A stretch of DNA of 50,120 nucleotides from positions 1-50,120 of the forward strand of contig SFQY01000016.1 in assembly GCA_004562395.1 (NCBI GenBank), read 5' to 3'. Made by a program: the position numbers and the translations under genes. Source of the DNA: a bacterium. GTDB taxonomy: Bacteria > Bacillota > Clostridia > Oscillospirales > Oscillospiraceae. The notes under the pieces are model-generated. The model was not told the origin of the DNA. It ran no database searches and saw only the letters and a program-made list of their open reading frames with translations. Positions within the stretch are counted from its first letter, which is position 1. Every line of letters begins with the position of its first letter. Of this stretch, positions 34,233 to 42,296 are shown piece by piece.

Positions 34233-35762
34233 TCAGTTTTCTTTTTTCAGGGCGTCCCAGTTGGCGCGGCCGGTGCGTTTGACCAGGGCCAGCAGCTCTT
34301 GGGCCAGGGCGTCGGTAAGCTGGCCGGGGGTCAGGCGCCAGCGCCAGTTGAAGCCCACGGTGCCGGGCTGGTTCATCCGGGCCTCGTTGCCCAGGCCCAG
34401 GTGGTCCTGGATGGGGATGATGCAGTCCTTGGCCACGGTGGTCATCATCAGATTCACCAGAGCCTTGTGGATCTGGCTGTCGGGGGTGTAGTAGTCCCCC
34501 AGGTAGTCCCGGACCTGCTTGCGGGAGGCCGCGTCCAGCCCCGCGTACCAGCCCGCCACGGTCTCGTTGTCGTGGGTGCCGGTGTAGGCCACGCAGTTGC
34601 TGTTATAATTGTGGGGCCAGTAGTCGTTGGCCGCGCCGATGTCCGCCGGGTCGATGGCGAACTGCAGCACCTTCATATTGGGGCAGCCGCTGTCCCGGAC
34701 AAGCCTGCGAACCCCGTCGGTCATGAGGCCCAGATCCTCGGCAATGATGTCCACATTGCCCAGGCGCCACCGGATGGTATGGAACAGGTCCATGCCGGGG
34801 CCCTTCTCCCAGTGACCCTCCTTGGCGCTGGAGGCGCCCACGGGGATGGAGAAATACTCGTCAAAGCCCCGGAAATGGTCCACCCGGACCACGTCGTAGA
34901 GCTTGAAGCTGTACCACATGCGGCTGCACCACCAGTCGAAGCCGGTGGAGCGGTGGTAATCCCACCGGTACAGGGGGTTGCCCCAGACCTGGCCGTCGGC
35001 GGCGAAGGCATCGGGCGGACACCCGGCGATGGCGGTGGAGCAGTTGTTGCCGTCCACCTGGAACAGCTCCGGATGGGCCCAGACGTCGGCTCCATCGGGG
35101 GAGACGTAGATGGGGATGTCGCCCACGATGCGGATGTGCTTTGCGTTGGCGTAGGCCTTCAGCTTCGTCCACTGGCGGTCGAACTGGAACTGCAGGTACT
35201 TCTGGAACTCCACGTCGAAGTACAGCTCCCGGTTGTAGTAGTCCAGGGCGAAGCCCCAGTGCATCCGGATGTCCTGGGGCCACTGCTGGAAGGGCACGTC
35301 CCCGAAGAACCGTTTCAGGGCCATGAACAGGGCGTAGTCGTCCAGCCACCAGCCGTTGTCCCGGCAGAAGCGCCGGTAGTCGGGATTCTGGCTGATGTTG
35401 CTGCGCTCATAGGCCTTGTGCAGCAGGGCCAGACGGTTTTCGTTCAGCTTGTCAAAGTCCACTTTGGCCGGATTGGAGCCGAAATCCACGGCATCGCACT
35501 CCTCCCGGGTCAGGACTCCCTCCTCGATCAGCGCGTCCAGGCTGATCATGTAGGGGTTTCCGGCAAAGGCGGAATAGGACTGGTAGGGAGAATCGTCGGA
35601 GGCTCCGTGGGAGGTGGCTCCCAAGGGCAGGATCTGCCAGTAGCGCTGCCCGGCCTTTTCCAGCCAGTCCACGAAATCATAGGCCGCACGGTCAAAGCAG
35701 CCGATGCCATACCGGGAGGGCAGGCTGGTCACGGACAGCAGTACGCCCGCGTAACGGTTCAT
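34233..35762 (-). CDS. malQ: 4-alpha-glucanotransferase (amylomaltase, GH77)
   Basis: Transfers alpha-1,4-glucan segments between maltodextrins and releases glucose. It has 509 residues. GH77 catalytic residues: nucleophile Asp295 (RVDHFRGF), acid/base Glu342 (IAEDLG), stabiliser Asp398 (THDNET). N-terminal motifs LPSRYGIGCF and SPYQSYSAFAGNPY bind the glucan. ATG at 35760-35762 has AAGGAG 10 bp upstream; a GTG three codons earlier would leave almost no spacing. It works with the neighbouring glucosidase and debranching enzyme on imported or stored glucan. Confidence 0.96.
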   Translation of the reverse strand: MNRYAGVLLSVTSLPSRYGIGCFDRAAYDFVDWLEKAGQRYWQILPLGATSHGASDDSPYQSYSAFAGNPYMISLDALIEEGVLTREECDAVDFGSNPAKVDFDKLNENRLALLHKAYERSNISQNPDYRRFCRDNGWWLDDYALFMALKRFFGDVPFQQWPQDIRMHWGFALDYYNRELYFDVEFQKYLQFQFDRQWTKLKAYANAKHIRIVGDIPIYVSPDGADVWAHPELFQVDGNNCSTAIAGCPPDAFAADGQVWGNPLYRWDYHRSTGFDWWCSRMWYSFKLYDVVRVDHFRGFDEYFSIPVGASSAKEGHWEKGPGMDLFHTIRWRLGNVDIIAEDLGLMTDGVRRLVRDSGCPNMKVLQFAIDPADIGAANDYWPHNYNSNCVAYTGTHDNETVAGWYAGLDAASRKQVRDYLGDYYTPDSQIHKALVNLMMTTVAKDCIIPIQDHLGLGNEARMNQPGTVGFNWRWRLTPGQLTDALAQELLALVKRTGRANWDALKKEN

Positions 35763-35830
35763 TGTCAACACACTCCTTTATGTTTTTCAAGGGTCAAACC
35801 ATGCTTTTTGTCGGGATGCCGGAACGCAAT

Positions 35831-36075
35831 GCCTTCCCCCGGGGGGAAGGTGCCCCGAAGGGGCGGATGAGGAATGGCGAAACCTGAAATTATATACCAC
35901 GGTTGGAATTACGGTACAACATTTGGACGAATTCCGGATAATTAGGATGCTTCGGTAATCGATAGCGGTCGCCGTTCCTCATCCACCGCTTCGCGGTCCC
36001 CCTTCCCCCCGGGGGAAGGTATTGCGCGGCCCTCATCCTTACAAACACCAATTGCCTGGGCAGCGGAGGAACACC
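35831..36075. repeat. Family A repeat with divergent core
   Basis: Arms are typical (CCTTCCCCCGGGGGGAAGG with GCCCCGAAGGGGC on the left, ACCGCTTCGCGGT and the end hairpin on the right, 35831-36020). The core between GAGGAATGGCGAAACC and CGCCGTTCCTC is unrelated to the common one. Family B middle sequence follows (CACCAATTGCCTGGGC). Confidence 0.7.
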
Positions 36076-36138
36076 GATAGGCACATACCGAAATTGAGTA
36101 TTTCGTAGCGCACCCCGCGCAGGGGTGCGGATGGGGGT

Positions 36139-37773
36139 TTATTCGTGGTAAAGGATCCTCGCTTCCCAGGGGCGGAGGGTATCCGGTTCGCCGGGGTAGT
36201 TGGCGATGAGGGTTTCGGCATGGCGGAATGCTTCGGGAAGGGAGAAGGCCGCTTCCGCTCCGGAGAAATTGCACACCACCAGCATGTGGGCGGCGTCCGT
36301 ATCCCGGGTGTAGGCGAAAACCTGGGGGTCCTCCGGGCACAGGAGGGTAAACCGGCCGTCCCGGAACACGTCATACTGCTTGCGCAGGGCAATGAGGCGG
36401 CGGTAGTAATGGAACACGGAATCCGGGTCCGCCAGCTCCGCTTCGGCGTTGAGGAAGCGGTGATTCTCATTCACCGGCAGCCAGGGGGTTCCGGTGGTGA
36501 ACCCGGCGTTCTCTCCGGCGGTCCACTGCATGGGGGTCCGGGCGTTGTCCCGGCCTCTGGCCCGGATGGAGCGCATCACGTCCTGAGGGTCATAGCCCTG
36601 GGCGGTGCGCTCCCGGAAGAGGTTCAGGCTCTCCAGGTCCTGGTACTGCTCCAGCTCCAGGCGGATATTGGTCATGCCCAGCTCCTCCCCCTGGTAAATG
36701 AAGGGGGTTCCCTGCATTCCGTGGAGCATGGTGGCCAGCATTTTGGCGGACTGGGTCCGGTAAACGCCGTCATCACCCCACCGGGAGACAATCCGGGGCA
36801 GGTCGTGGTTGTTGAAAAACAGGCTGTTCCAGCCGGTGCCGTACAGCTCCTGCTGCCAGCGGCGGAAGCATTCCTTCAGCCTGGGCAGGCTCAGGGGCGC
36901 CAGGTCCCACTTCTCTCCCCCGCTCTGCTGGTCCAGGCAGATATGCTCAAACTGGAAGACCATGCTCAGCTCGCTGCCGTCGGGGGCGCTGTAGAGTCTG
37001 GCCCGCTCCGGGTCCGCGCCCCAGGCCTCTCCCACGGACACCAGTCCCTCCCGGGACAGGGCCTCCCGGGACAGCTCCCGGAAGAATTCGTGGAGCCGGG
37101 GGCCGTTGGCGGTGATCTTCCGGTCCGGGTCCTTGGCGATCTGGTCGATGACATCCAGCCGGAAGCCCGCCACGCCCTTGTCCGCCCAGAAGTTCATCAT
37201 GTCGTAAAGCTCCCGGCGAAGGCGGGGGTTGTCCCAGTTCAGGTCCGGCTGCTCCACCGCGAACTGGTGGAAGTACCACTGCCCCAGCTCCGGCACATAG
37301 GTCCAGGCGGAACCGCCGAAGGCGGCGCGCATGTCGTTGGGGGGCACGGAGCCGTCGCCGTCGCGCCAGATGTAATAATCATGGTAAGGGTTATCCCGGG
37401 ACTTCAGGGCCTCCCGGAACCAGAAATGCTCGCTGGAGCTGTGGTTCAGGGTCAGGTCCACCAGGATGCCGATGCCCCGCTTCCCCGCCTCGGCGATCAG
37501 GACCTCCATGTCCGCCATGGTGCCGTAGATGGGGTCGATGTCCCGGAAGTCGGAGATGTCGTAGCCGTTGTCCACCTGGGGGGAGGCGCAGACCGGGCAA
37601 AGCCAGATGGCGTCAATGCCCAGTTTTTCCAGGTAGTCCAGCCGGGAGAGGATGCCCTTCAGGTCCCCGGTGCCGCTGCCCGTGGTGTCCTGAAAGCTCT
37701 TGGGGTAGATCTCATAAAAGGCGGCGGATTTCCACCAGTCCCGCTTGTGCTTGTCCAAAATGACCTTTGTCAT
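36139..37773 (-). CDS. GH13 alpha-glucosidase / oligo-1,6-glucosidase type
   Basis: Cytoplasmic glycoside hydrolase of 544 residues that releases glucose from small alpha-glucans. GH13 regions: DLTLNHSS (106-113), GFRLDVID with nucleophile Asp207, VGEAWG with acid/base Glu249, and NNHD with Asp324. Val208 after the nucleophile is the residue linked with alpha-1,6 preference in oligo-1,6-glucosidases and dextran glucosidases, while alpha-1,4 enzymes carry a smaller residue. AGGAGA precedes the ATG. It completes hydrolysis after MalQ and the debranching enzyme; MalL or DexB are the nearest named relatives. Confidence 0.92.
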   Translation of the reverse strand: MTKVILDKHKRDWWKSAAFYEIYPKSFQDTTGSGTGDLKGILSRLDYLEKLGIDAIWLCPVCASPQVDNGYDISDFRDIDPIYGTMADMEVLIAEAGKRGIGILVDLTLNHSSSEHFWFREALKSRDNPYHDYYIWRDGDGSVPPNDMRAAFGGSAWTYVPELGQWYFHQFAVEQPDLNWDNPRLRRELYDMMNFWADKGVAGFRLDVIDQIAKDPDRKITANGPRLHEFFRELSREALSREGLVSVGEAWGADPERARLYSAPDGSELSMVFQFEHICLDQQSGGEKWDLAPLSLPRLKECFRRWQQELYGTGWNSLFFNNHDLPRIVSRWGDDGVYRTQSAKMLATMLHGMQGTPFIYQGEELGMTNIRLELEQYQDLESLNLFRERTAQGYDPQDVMRSIRARGRDNARTPMQWTAGENAGFTTGTPWLPVNENHRFLNAEAELADPDSVFHYYRRLIALRKQYDVFRDGRFTLLCPEDPQVFAYTRDTDAAHMLVVCNFSGAEAAFSLPEAFRHAETLIANYPGEPDTLRPWEARILYHE

Positions 37774-37813
37774 GGTGTTCTCCTAGCTGAAAAAATGATT
37801 TTGCTCCGCACCC

Positions 37814-38017
37814 CAAACCTTCCCCCTCGGGGGAAGGTGGCACGGCGAAGCCGTGACGGATGAGGGGAAAACGTGGAGATTTGCTGTGAGAGAACGATAA
37901 ACAGAGAATTTCCAACCTTATACTTCTGTTTTGCTACGGCGGAAGCCTTCGGTGCGGTCGCCCCTCATCCGCCCCAGTGTGCGCACTGGGGCACCTTCCC
38001 CCCAGGGGGAAGGTTTT
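37814..38017. repeat. Family A repeat overlapping the end of the debranching enzyme gene
   Basis: Left end AAACCTTCCCCCTCGGGGGAAGG with CACGGCGAAGCCGTG, right end GTGCGCACTGGGGC and CCTTCCCCCCAGGGGGAAGGTTTT. The core matches the divergent copy at 1662-1868 (AACGATAAA..GGAAAT). It runs about 100 bp into the 3' end of the debranching enzyme ORF and supplies that ORF's last codons and stop. Confidence 0.72.
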
Positions 38018-39987
38018 GGGGAGGCGGTTCGTTCATCGGGTTGGGATTCGATGGCTTCCAGGGCTTCGTAGACACGGAGCAGCTCGCCGGTGCTCCAGGC
38101 CTGGGCGAAGCAGCCCTTGCTTTCGCTGGGGAAGTCGCCGTCGTAGATCTCTGGAAGCTGGCCGGCGCAGCCCTCCCGGAGCATGGGCTCCAGAGCCACC
38201 AGCCGTTGGCGGACCCAGGCGGCGGCGTCCTTGGTGCTGCCGTGGGTCCTCAGCCAGGCCCGGTAGAAGGCCCCCAGGGGGAACACCCACACCGTTCCCT
38301 GGTGGTAGGCCAGGTCCCGGCGCAGACGGGAGCCTCCGTAGAAGCCGTGGTACTCGTCGTCGGCGGGGGACAGGGTCCGCAGGCCGCAGGGGGTGTAAAG
38401 CTCCCGGTACACCGTCTCCACCACCCGGCGCTCCCGGGCGGGAGGCAGCACGGAGAAGGACATGGCCGCGGCCCAGATCTGGTTGCACCGGATCTGATCG
38501 TCGGCATGGGTGCCGGACAGCACGTCCCGCAGGCACCCCCGGTCCGGGTCATAGAATTTTTCGTTGAAGGAACGCCGGACCTTTTTGGCCAGGGTCCCGT
38601 AATCCCCTTTTCGGCCCAGGCGTTCTGCAAAGGACTCCATGATCCGCAGGGCGTTGTACCAGTAGGCGTTGACCTCCACGGGCTTGCCGTGGCGGGGGGT
38701 GGGCAGGATGCCGTCCACGCAGACATCCATCCAGGTCACCTGATCCAATCCCTCTCCGGCGCGGATGAGGCCGTCGGTATCCATGGCGATGCCGTGGTGG
38801 GTGCCCCGGCGGTAGGCGGCGATGATCCGCTCCAGCACCGGGTACGCTTCCTCCAGGAAGTCCCGGTCCCCGGTGCGGCCAAAATACTGCCAGACGCAGT
38901 CGATGAGCAGCAGGGCGGCGTCCACGGTGTTGTACATGGGCTCCGTCTCCCCCTCCGGGAAGAGATTGGGCACCAGGCCGTCCCGTTCATAGGCCAGGAA
39001 GGTTTTCAGGATGCTTTTGGCGTCGGCATAGCGGCCGGTGGCCAGGCAGCAGCCCGGCAGGGCGATCATGGTGTCCCGGCCCCAGTCGCTGAACAGGGGG
39101 TAGCCCGCCAGAATGGTCTTTCCATCGGTGGAATCCCGCCGGGCGATGAAGGCGTCGGCGGCCCGGACCAGCTCTTTGGCCACGGGAGAGGACAGGGGGC
39201 TTTCTTCTATTAATTGATTCAGGTACGCCTCCTGCTGCCGGAGCATTTGAACTCCGGAGCGGGGCAGGCCGTCCATGGAAAAGACAATTTCAAAGGTATC
39301 CGTGACGCCGGCACGGAGGGTTTTCACCACCGCGCAGCAGGAGGCAGCCAGCCCCCGTTCCGGACGGCCATCCTTGGCGTCCTCGGGGTAGGCCAGCAGC
39401 TGCCAGCCCATGGGCCGCTTCTCCACCCGGGCGTCGGTGGACAGGTACAGGGTCAGGCCGCCGGAGGTGACTTTTCCCTCCCGGTAGACAAACCGCCGGT
39501 CCAGCCGCTGGAGGGCCTCCTCCTTGGGGGCGAATTTGAACTGGGGGACCACCTCCAGGGTGCAGGGGTGGCCGGAGCGGTTCTCCAGAGTATAGACCAC
39601 CGCGGCGGCGTTGGCCTCCCGGGCCATGCAGAGCCTCCGCTCCACCCGGACGCCTCCGGTTTCGTAGACCCAGCAGGGGGTGCCGTCACAGGTAAACAGG
39701 CTCAGGTTCCGGAAGCCGTCCTCGGGGGCACGGCCATCGGCAAAGGTCTGGGTGGACAGGTACTCGTCCCGGTCCTCCAGATGCAGGCTCTCGCTGAGCC
39801 GGTGGACCATGCTCAGCCGCTCATTGGGGGCCTTCACCGCCCCGATCAGAATGCCCTGGTCGCACCGGGGCACGGAAAAAGCAGCCGTCATGGAGGCATA
39901 GCCCCCCAGGCCGTTGGTCAGCAGACAGGACACCTCCCGGCACCGGTCCCAGGTCCGGAGGTCCTGCTTTCCGTAGACAAATCCCAT
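37918..39987 (-). CDS. Glycogen debranching enzyme (amylo-alpha-1,6-glucosidase)
   Basis: Intracellular enzyme removing alpha-1,6 branches from glycogen-like glucans, 689 residues. The N-terminal domain (CREVSCLLTNGLGGYASMTAA onward) is the bacterial/archaeal GDE_N type; the C-terminal (alpha/alpha)6 catalytic domain has FSDWGRDTMIALPG, FPEGETEPMYNTVDAALL, TWMDVCVDG and VEVNAYWYNAL. ATG at 39985-39987 with GGGAGG is preferred. The ATG at 40045-40047 would lie at or before the transcription start of the promoter at 40051-40079. The last ~32 residues (from about TASPKPS) are translated from a repeat and are unlikely to be needed. A CG-centred palindrome just downstream of the promoter points to control by the divergent LacI-type regulator. 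Confidence 0.93.
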   Translation of the reverse strand: MGFVYGKQDLRTWDRCREVSCLLTNGLGGYASMTAAFSVPRCDQGILIGAVKAPNERLSMVHRLSESLHLEDRDEYLSTQTFADGRAPEDGFRNLSLFTCDGTPCWVYETGGVRVERRLCMAREANAAAVVYTLENRSGHPCTLEVVPQFKFAPKEEALQRLDRRFVYREGKVTSGGLTLYLSTDARVEKRPMGWQLLAYPEDAKDGRPERGLAASCCAVVKTLRAGVTDTFEIVFSMDGLPRSGVQMLRQQEAYLNQLIEESPLSSPVAKELVRAADAFIARRDSTDGKTILAGYPLFSDWGRDTMIALPGCCLATGRYADAKSILKTFLAYERDGLVPNLFPEGETEPMYNTVDAALLLIDCVWQYFGRTGDRDFLEEAYPVLERIIAAYRRGTHHGIAMDTDGLIRAGEGLDQVTWMDVCVDGILPTPRHGKPVEVNAYWYNALRIMESFAERLGRKGDYGTLAKKVRRSFNEKFYDPDRGCLRDVLSGTHADDQIRCNQIWAAAMSFSVLPPARERRVVETVYRELYTPCGLRTLSPADDEYHGFYGGSRLRRDLAYHQGTVWVFPLGAFYRAWLRTHGSTKDAAAWVRQRLVALEPMLREGCAGQLPEIYDGDFPSESKGCFAQAWSTGELLRVYEALEAIESQPDERTASPKPSPWGEGAPVRTLGRMRGDRTEGFRRSKTEV

Positions 39988-40010
39988 GGCTTCCTCCCAT
40001 TGGAAATGCA

Positions 40011-40034
40011 GGAAACGTTTCCACAGTTTCGAAA
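40011..40034. promoter_or_regulatory. Putative LacI-family/cre-like operators in the debranching enzyme leader
   Basis: Perfect palindrome GGAAACGTTTCC (40011-40022) with central CG, followed by TTTCGAAA (40027-40034). Both lie between the -10 box and the start codon, where a bound repressor would block transcription. The first also resembles a catabolite-responsive element, so CcpA is an alternative. Confidence 0.6.
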
Positions 40035-40050
40035 AGTTTCGTTCCATAAA

Positions 40051-40079
40051 AGTATAGTACTTTTCCGGGAATCCGTCAA
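40051..40079 (-). promoter_or_regulatory. Sigma-A promoter of the debranching enzyme gene
   Basis: Minus strand: TTGACG (40074-40079), 17-bp spacer, TATACT (40051-40056). The transcription start would fall near 40044, just upstream of the putative operators. Confidence 0.82.
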
Positions 40080-40081
40080 CA

Positions 40082-40102
40082 TTTTGGAGACGATCTCCAA
40101 AA
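40082..40102. promoter_or_regulatory. Hyphenated palindrome next to the -35 box
   Basis: TTTTGGAGA-CGA-TCTCCAAAA, 9-bp perfect arms with a 3-bp spacer, 3 bp upstream of the debranching enzyme -35 element. A regulator site by symmetry and position; the protein is unknown. Confidence 0.5.
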
Positions 40103-40184
40103 ATTCAACATTATAGCCAAATTCAGACAGAATAATTTATGAAAAAGCACAACACGCCTTTCCAGTTTTTTCCACTCCGAAACA

Positions 40185-40239
40185 TTTCGAAACATTTTCC
40201 CCCGGATTCGTTGCTTTTTTTGACAGGATATGCTACAAT
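40185..40239 (+). promoter_or_regulatory. Putative promoter and operator for the LacI-type regulator
   Basis: TTGCTT (40211-40216), 17-bp spacer, TACAAT (40234-40239) preceded by TGC (extended -10). TTTCGAAA (40185-40192), the same octamer as at 40027-40034, lies just upstream. The regulator ORF begins 550 bp downstream because a nested repeat lies between. Confidence 0.5.
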
Positions 40240-40299
40240 TTTTCCAACATGACAGAAAACCAACGCTGGATCGTTTCCCGCAGCCCCCCGTCGCCGAAG

Positions 40300-40740
40300 G
40301 CGCTGGGGACGGAGATATCAGATACGAGATATCAGATATAAGGGAAGGTATCCCCTCCGGGGATGTATTTTAAAAAATATGCATGTCGTTTTTCCTCAGC
40401 AGCCCGATAAATTGGTGTTTGACGGGGTGTACCGTAGGGCGGGGGCTCGCCCCCGCCGCTGGGTTCCGGTTTTGAACGGCTGCCATTCAACCCAAATATC
40501 CAAAATCCGGTATGAACGACCCTTTTCCGTTCAACCAACCGATCGGAAACTTGCAGCGGGTCGGCGGGGTCATGACATAAGCCCTACGAATTGTGATAAC
40601 GTCAAATTCCAATTTGTCGAACGCTAGGCAACGCCGGTAAGCGCATTTCAAAATCATCCCCGGAGGGGATACCACATCTCATATCTGATATCTTGTATCT
40701 CATATCTGCATTCCCTGCGCCTTCGGCGACGGGGTGCAGC
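40300..40740. repeat. Nested family B/E/B repeat between promoter and regulator gene
   Basis: Family B left half (GATACGAGATATCAGATAT, GGTATCCCCTCCGGGGATG), family E (40431-40588, internally shortened), and B right half (CAAATTCCAATTTGTCGAAC, CATCCCCGGAGGGGATACC, GATAT tracts, GCGCCTTCGGCGACGGG). The whole insertion fills the leader of the LacI-type gene. Confidence 0.75.
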
Positions 40741-40788
40741 GGAAATGCTGCGGTTTTCTGAATCTATCCGAAATGGAGGCGGGATTGG

Positions 40789-41787
40789 ATGGCTACATTG
40801 GAAGACATTGCGAAAACACTGGGGGTATCCAAAAGCACCGTATCCAAGGCGCTGAACGGGGCCTTGGATGTCAGCGACGCCATGCGCAGGGCGGTGGTGG
40901 AGACGGCGGTGGAGCTGGGTTATTCCCGGCTCCGGCGGGGAGAGGAGGCCCCCCGGCTGGCGGTGTTCATCACCAACATGGACTACGCCTCCCCGGAGGA
41001 TTTCGGCTACGACATTCTGGTGGGCTTCCGGAAGCTGGCGGAGCCTGCGGGGTATCAGGTCTCGGTGATCCCTCTGGACTACAAGCTGGAAAAAAGCATC
41101 GCCTACGACCAGTACATGCTTCAGGGCAACTATCTGGGGGGACTGTTCCTGGGTCTGAGCCTGGACGACCCCTGGCTGCGGGACTTCGAAACCTGCCGGA
41201 CCCCCACGGTCCTCTACGACAACCGGGTCAGCGGCAACCCCCGGGTGACCTACGTGGGGGCGGACAACGCCGAGGGCATGTTCCTGGCGGTGCAGTATCT
41301 GAAAAGCCTGGGTCACCGGAAGATCGGCTACCTCAGCAGCGCCCTGGGGGCCTACGTCTACCAGCAGCGCCAGCAGGCCTTCTTCCAGGCCATGCAGGAA
41401 AACGGTCTCTGCGACCAGGCTCTGGCCCGGGACTCCTACTTTTTCTCCGTGTGTATGGAGGAGCATCTGCCCGCCCTGCTGGGCCTGGGCTGCACCGCTA
41501 TTTTGTGCAGTCACGACAGTCTGGCCATCGGCGCCCTGGACCACTGCCGGAAAACCGGGATCCGGGTGCCGGAGGATGTGAGCATCCTGGGCTTCGACGA
41601 CCTGCCCCGGTGCCAGGGCACCCAGCCCCCCCTGACCACCATCCGCCAGGACCGGACAGAGCTGGGCAAAAGCGCCTACTGCGCCCTGTCCAGCCAGATG
41701 GAGGGCGTGAGCCTCAGCACCTTCCTGCTCCACACGGAGCTGGTGACCCGGTCCTCCTGCGGCGCACCGCCGCGGGGCAAGATATGA
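40789..41787 (+). CDS. LacI-family transcriptional regulator
   Basis: DNA-binding repressor or activator of 332 residues. Helix-turn-helix at 3-24 (TLEDIAKTLGVSKSTVSKAL), hinge about 45-56, and a periplasmic-binding-protein-like effector domain (AVFITNMDYA; GYLSSALGAYVYQQRQQAF; ILGFDDLPRCQGTQPPLTTIRQD). GGAGG lies 10 bp before the ATG. The LGFDDLP stretch is the family signature. Placed divergently from the debranching enzyme gene and next to the whole alpha-glucan locus, so it probably senses a maltodextrin-type sugar and controls at least that promoter through CG-centred palindromes. The effector and sign of control are inferred. Confidence 0.94.
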   Translation: MATLEDIAKTLGVSKSTVSKALNGALDVSDAMRRAVVETAVELGYSRLRRGEEAPRLAVFITNMDYASPEDFGYDILVGFRKLAEPAGYQVSVIPLDYKLEKSIAYDQYMLQGNYLGGLFLGLSLDDPWLRDFETCRTPTVLYDNRVSGNPRVTYVGADNAEGMFLAVQYLKSLGHRKIGYLSSALGAYVYQQRQQAFFQAMQENGLCDQALARDSYFFSVCMEEHLPALLGLGCTAILCSHDSLAIGALDHCRKTGIRVPEDVSILGFDDLPRCQGTQPPLTTIRQDRTELGKSAYCALSSQMEGVSLSTFLLHTELVTRSSCGAPPRGKI

Positions 41788-42238
41788 GATATTGGATATG
41801 AGATATAAGATAAGGTATCCCCTTCGGGGATGATTTTGAAATGTTGGGATGCCGGAACTCAATGCCTTCCCCCGGGGGGAAGGGGGACCGCGAAGCGGTG
41901 GATGAGGAATGGCGACACCTTATCCTTTCTCATGCAGTCAAATCAAACGGTACAGACTTTCCAATTATTCTTTTTTACCGAACTGCAAACAAATTCGATA
42001 CATATCGCCGTTCCTCATCCGCCCCAGTGTGCGCACTGGGGCACCTTCCCCCCGGGGGAAGGTATTGCGCGGCCCTCATCTTTACAAACACCAATTTATC
42101 GGGCAGCTGAAGAAAGCCGATATACACATTTTTTAAAATCATCCCCGAAGGGGATACCACATCTTATATCTCATATCTCGTATCTTATATCTGCGTACCC
42201 TGCGCCTTCGGCGGCGGGCGACCGTGGGTGTGACCCGC
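41785..42238. repeat. Nested family B/A/B repeat
   Basis: Family B left half starts inside the last codons of the LacI-type gene (GATATGAGATATTGGATATG, GGTATCCCCTTCGGGGATG). Family A is at 41863-42063, and a full B right half follows (CACCAATTTATCGGGC, CATCCCCGAAGGGGATACC, GATAT tracts, GCGCCTTCGGCG). The A core is a slightly diverged version (ATTATTCTTTTTTACCG). Confidence 0.78.
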
Positions 42239-42239
42239 G

Positions 42240-42293
42240 CACAAAAAATTCTCCCCGCGGCCGGTTTTTGCGGCTGCGGGGAGGTTTTTTCTT
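42240..42293 (-). terminator. Rho-independent terminator of the MFS gene
   Basis: Minus strand: CCTCCCCGC pairs with GCGGGGAG around a GCCGC..CCGGC loop region, followed by AATTTTTTGTG. It ends right after the stop at 42297. Confidence 0.8.
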
Positions 42294-42296
42294 GGG

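Noticed and set aside
39988..40047. Upstream ATG for the debranching enzyme (MERNFSKLWKRF...)
   Set aside because: The predicted transcription start falls at about this ATG and the stretch holds a perfect palindrome; the downstream ATG has GGGAGG at good spacing.
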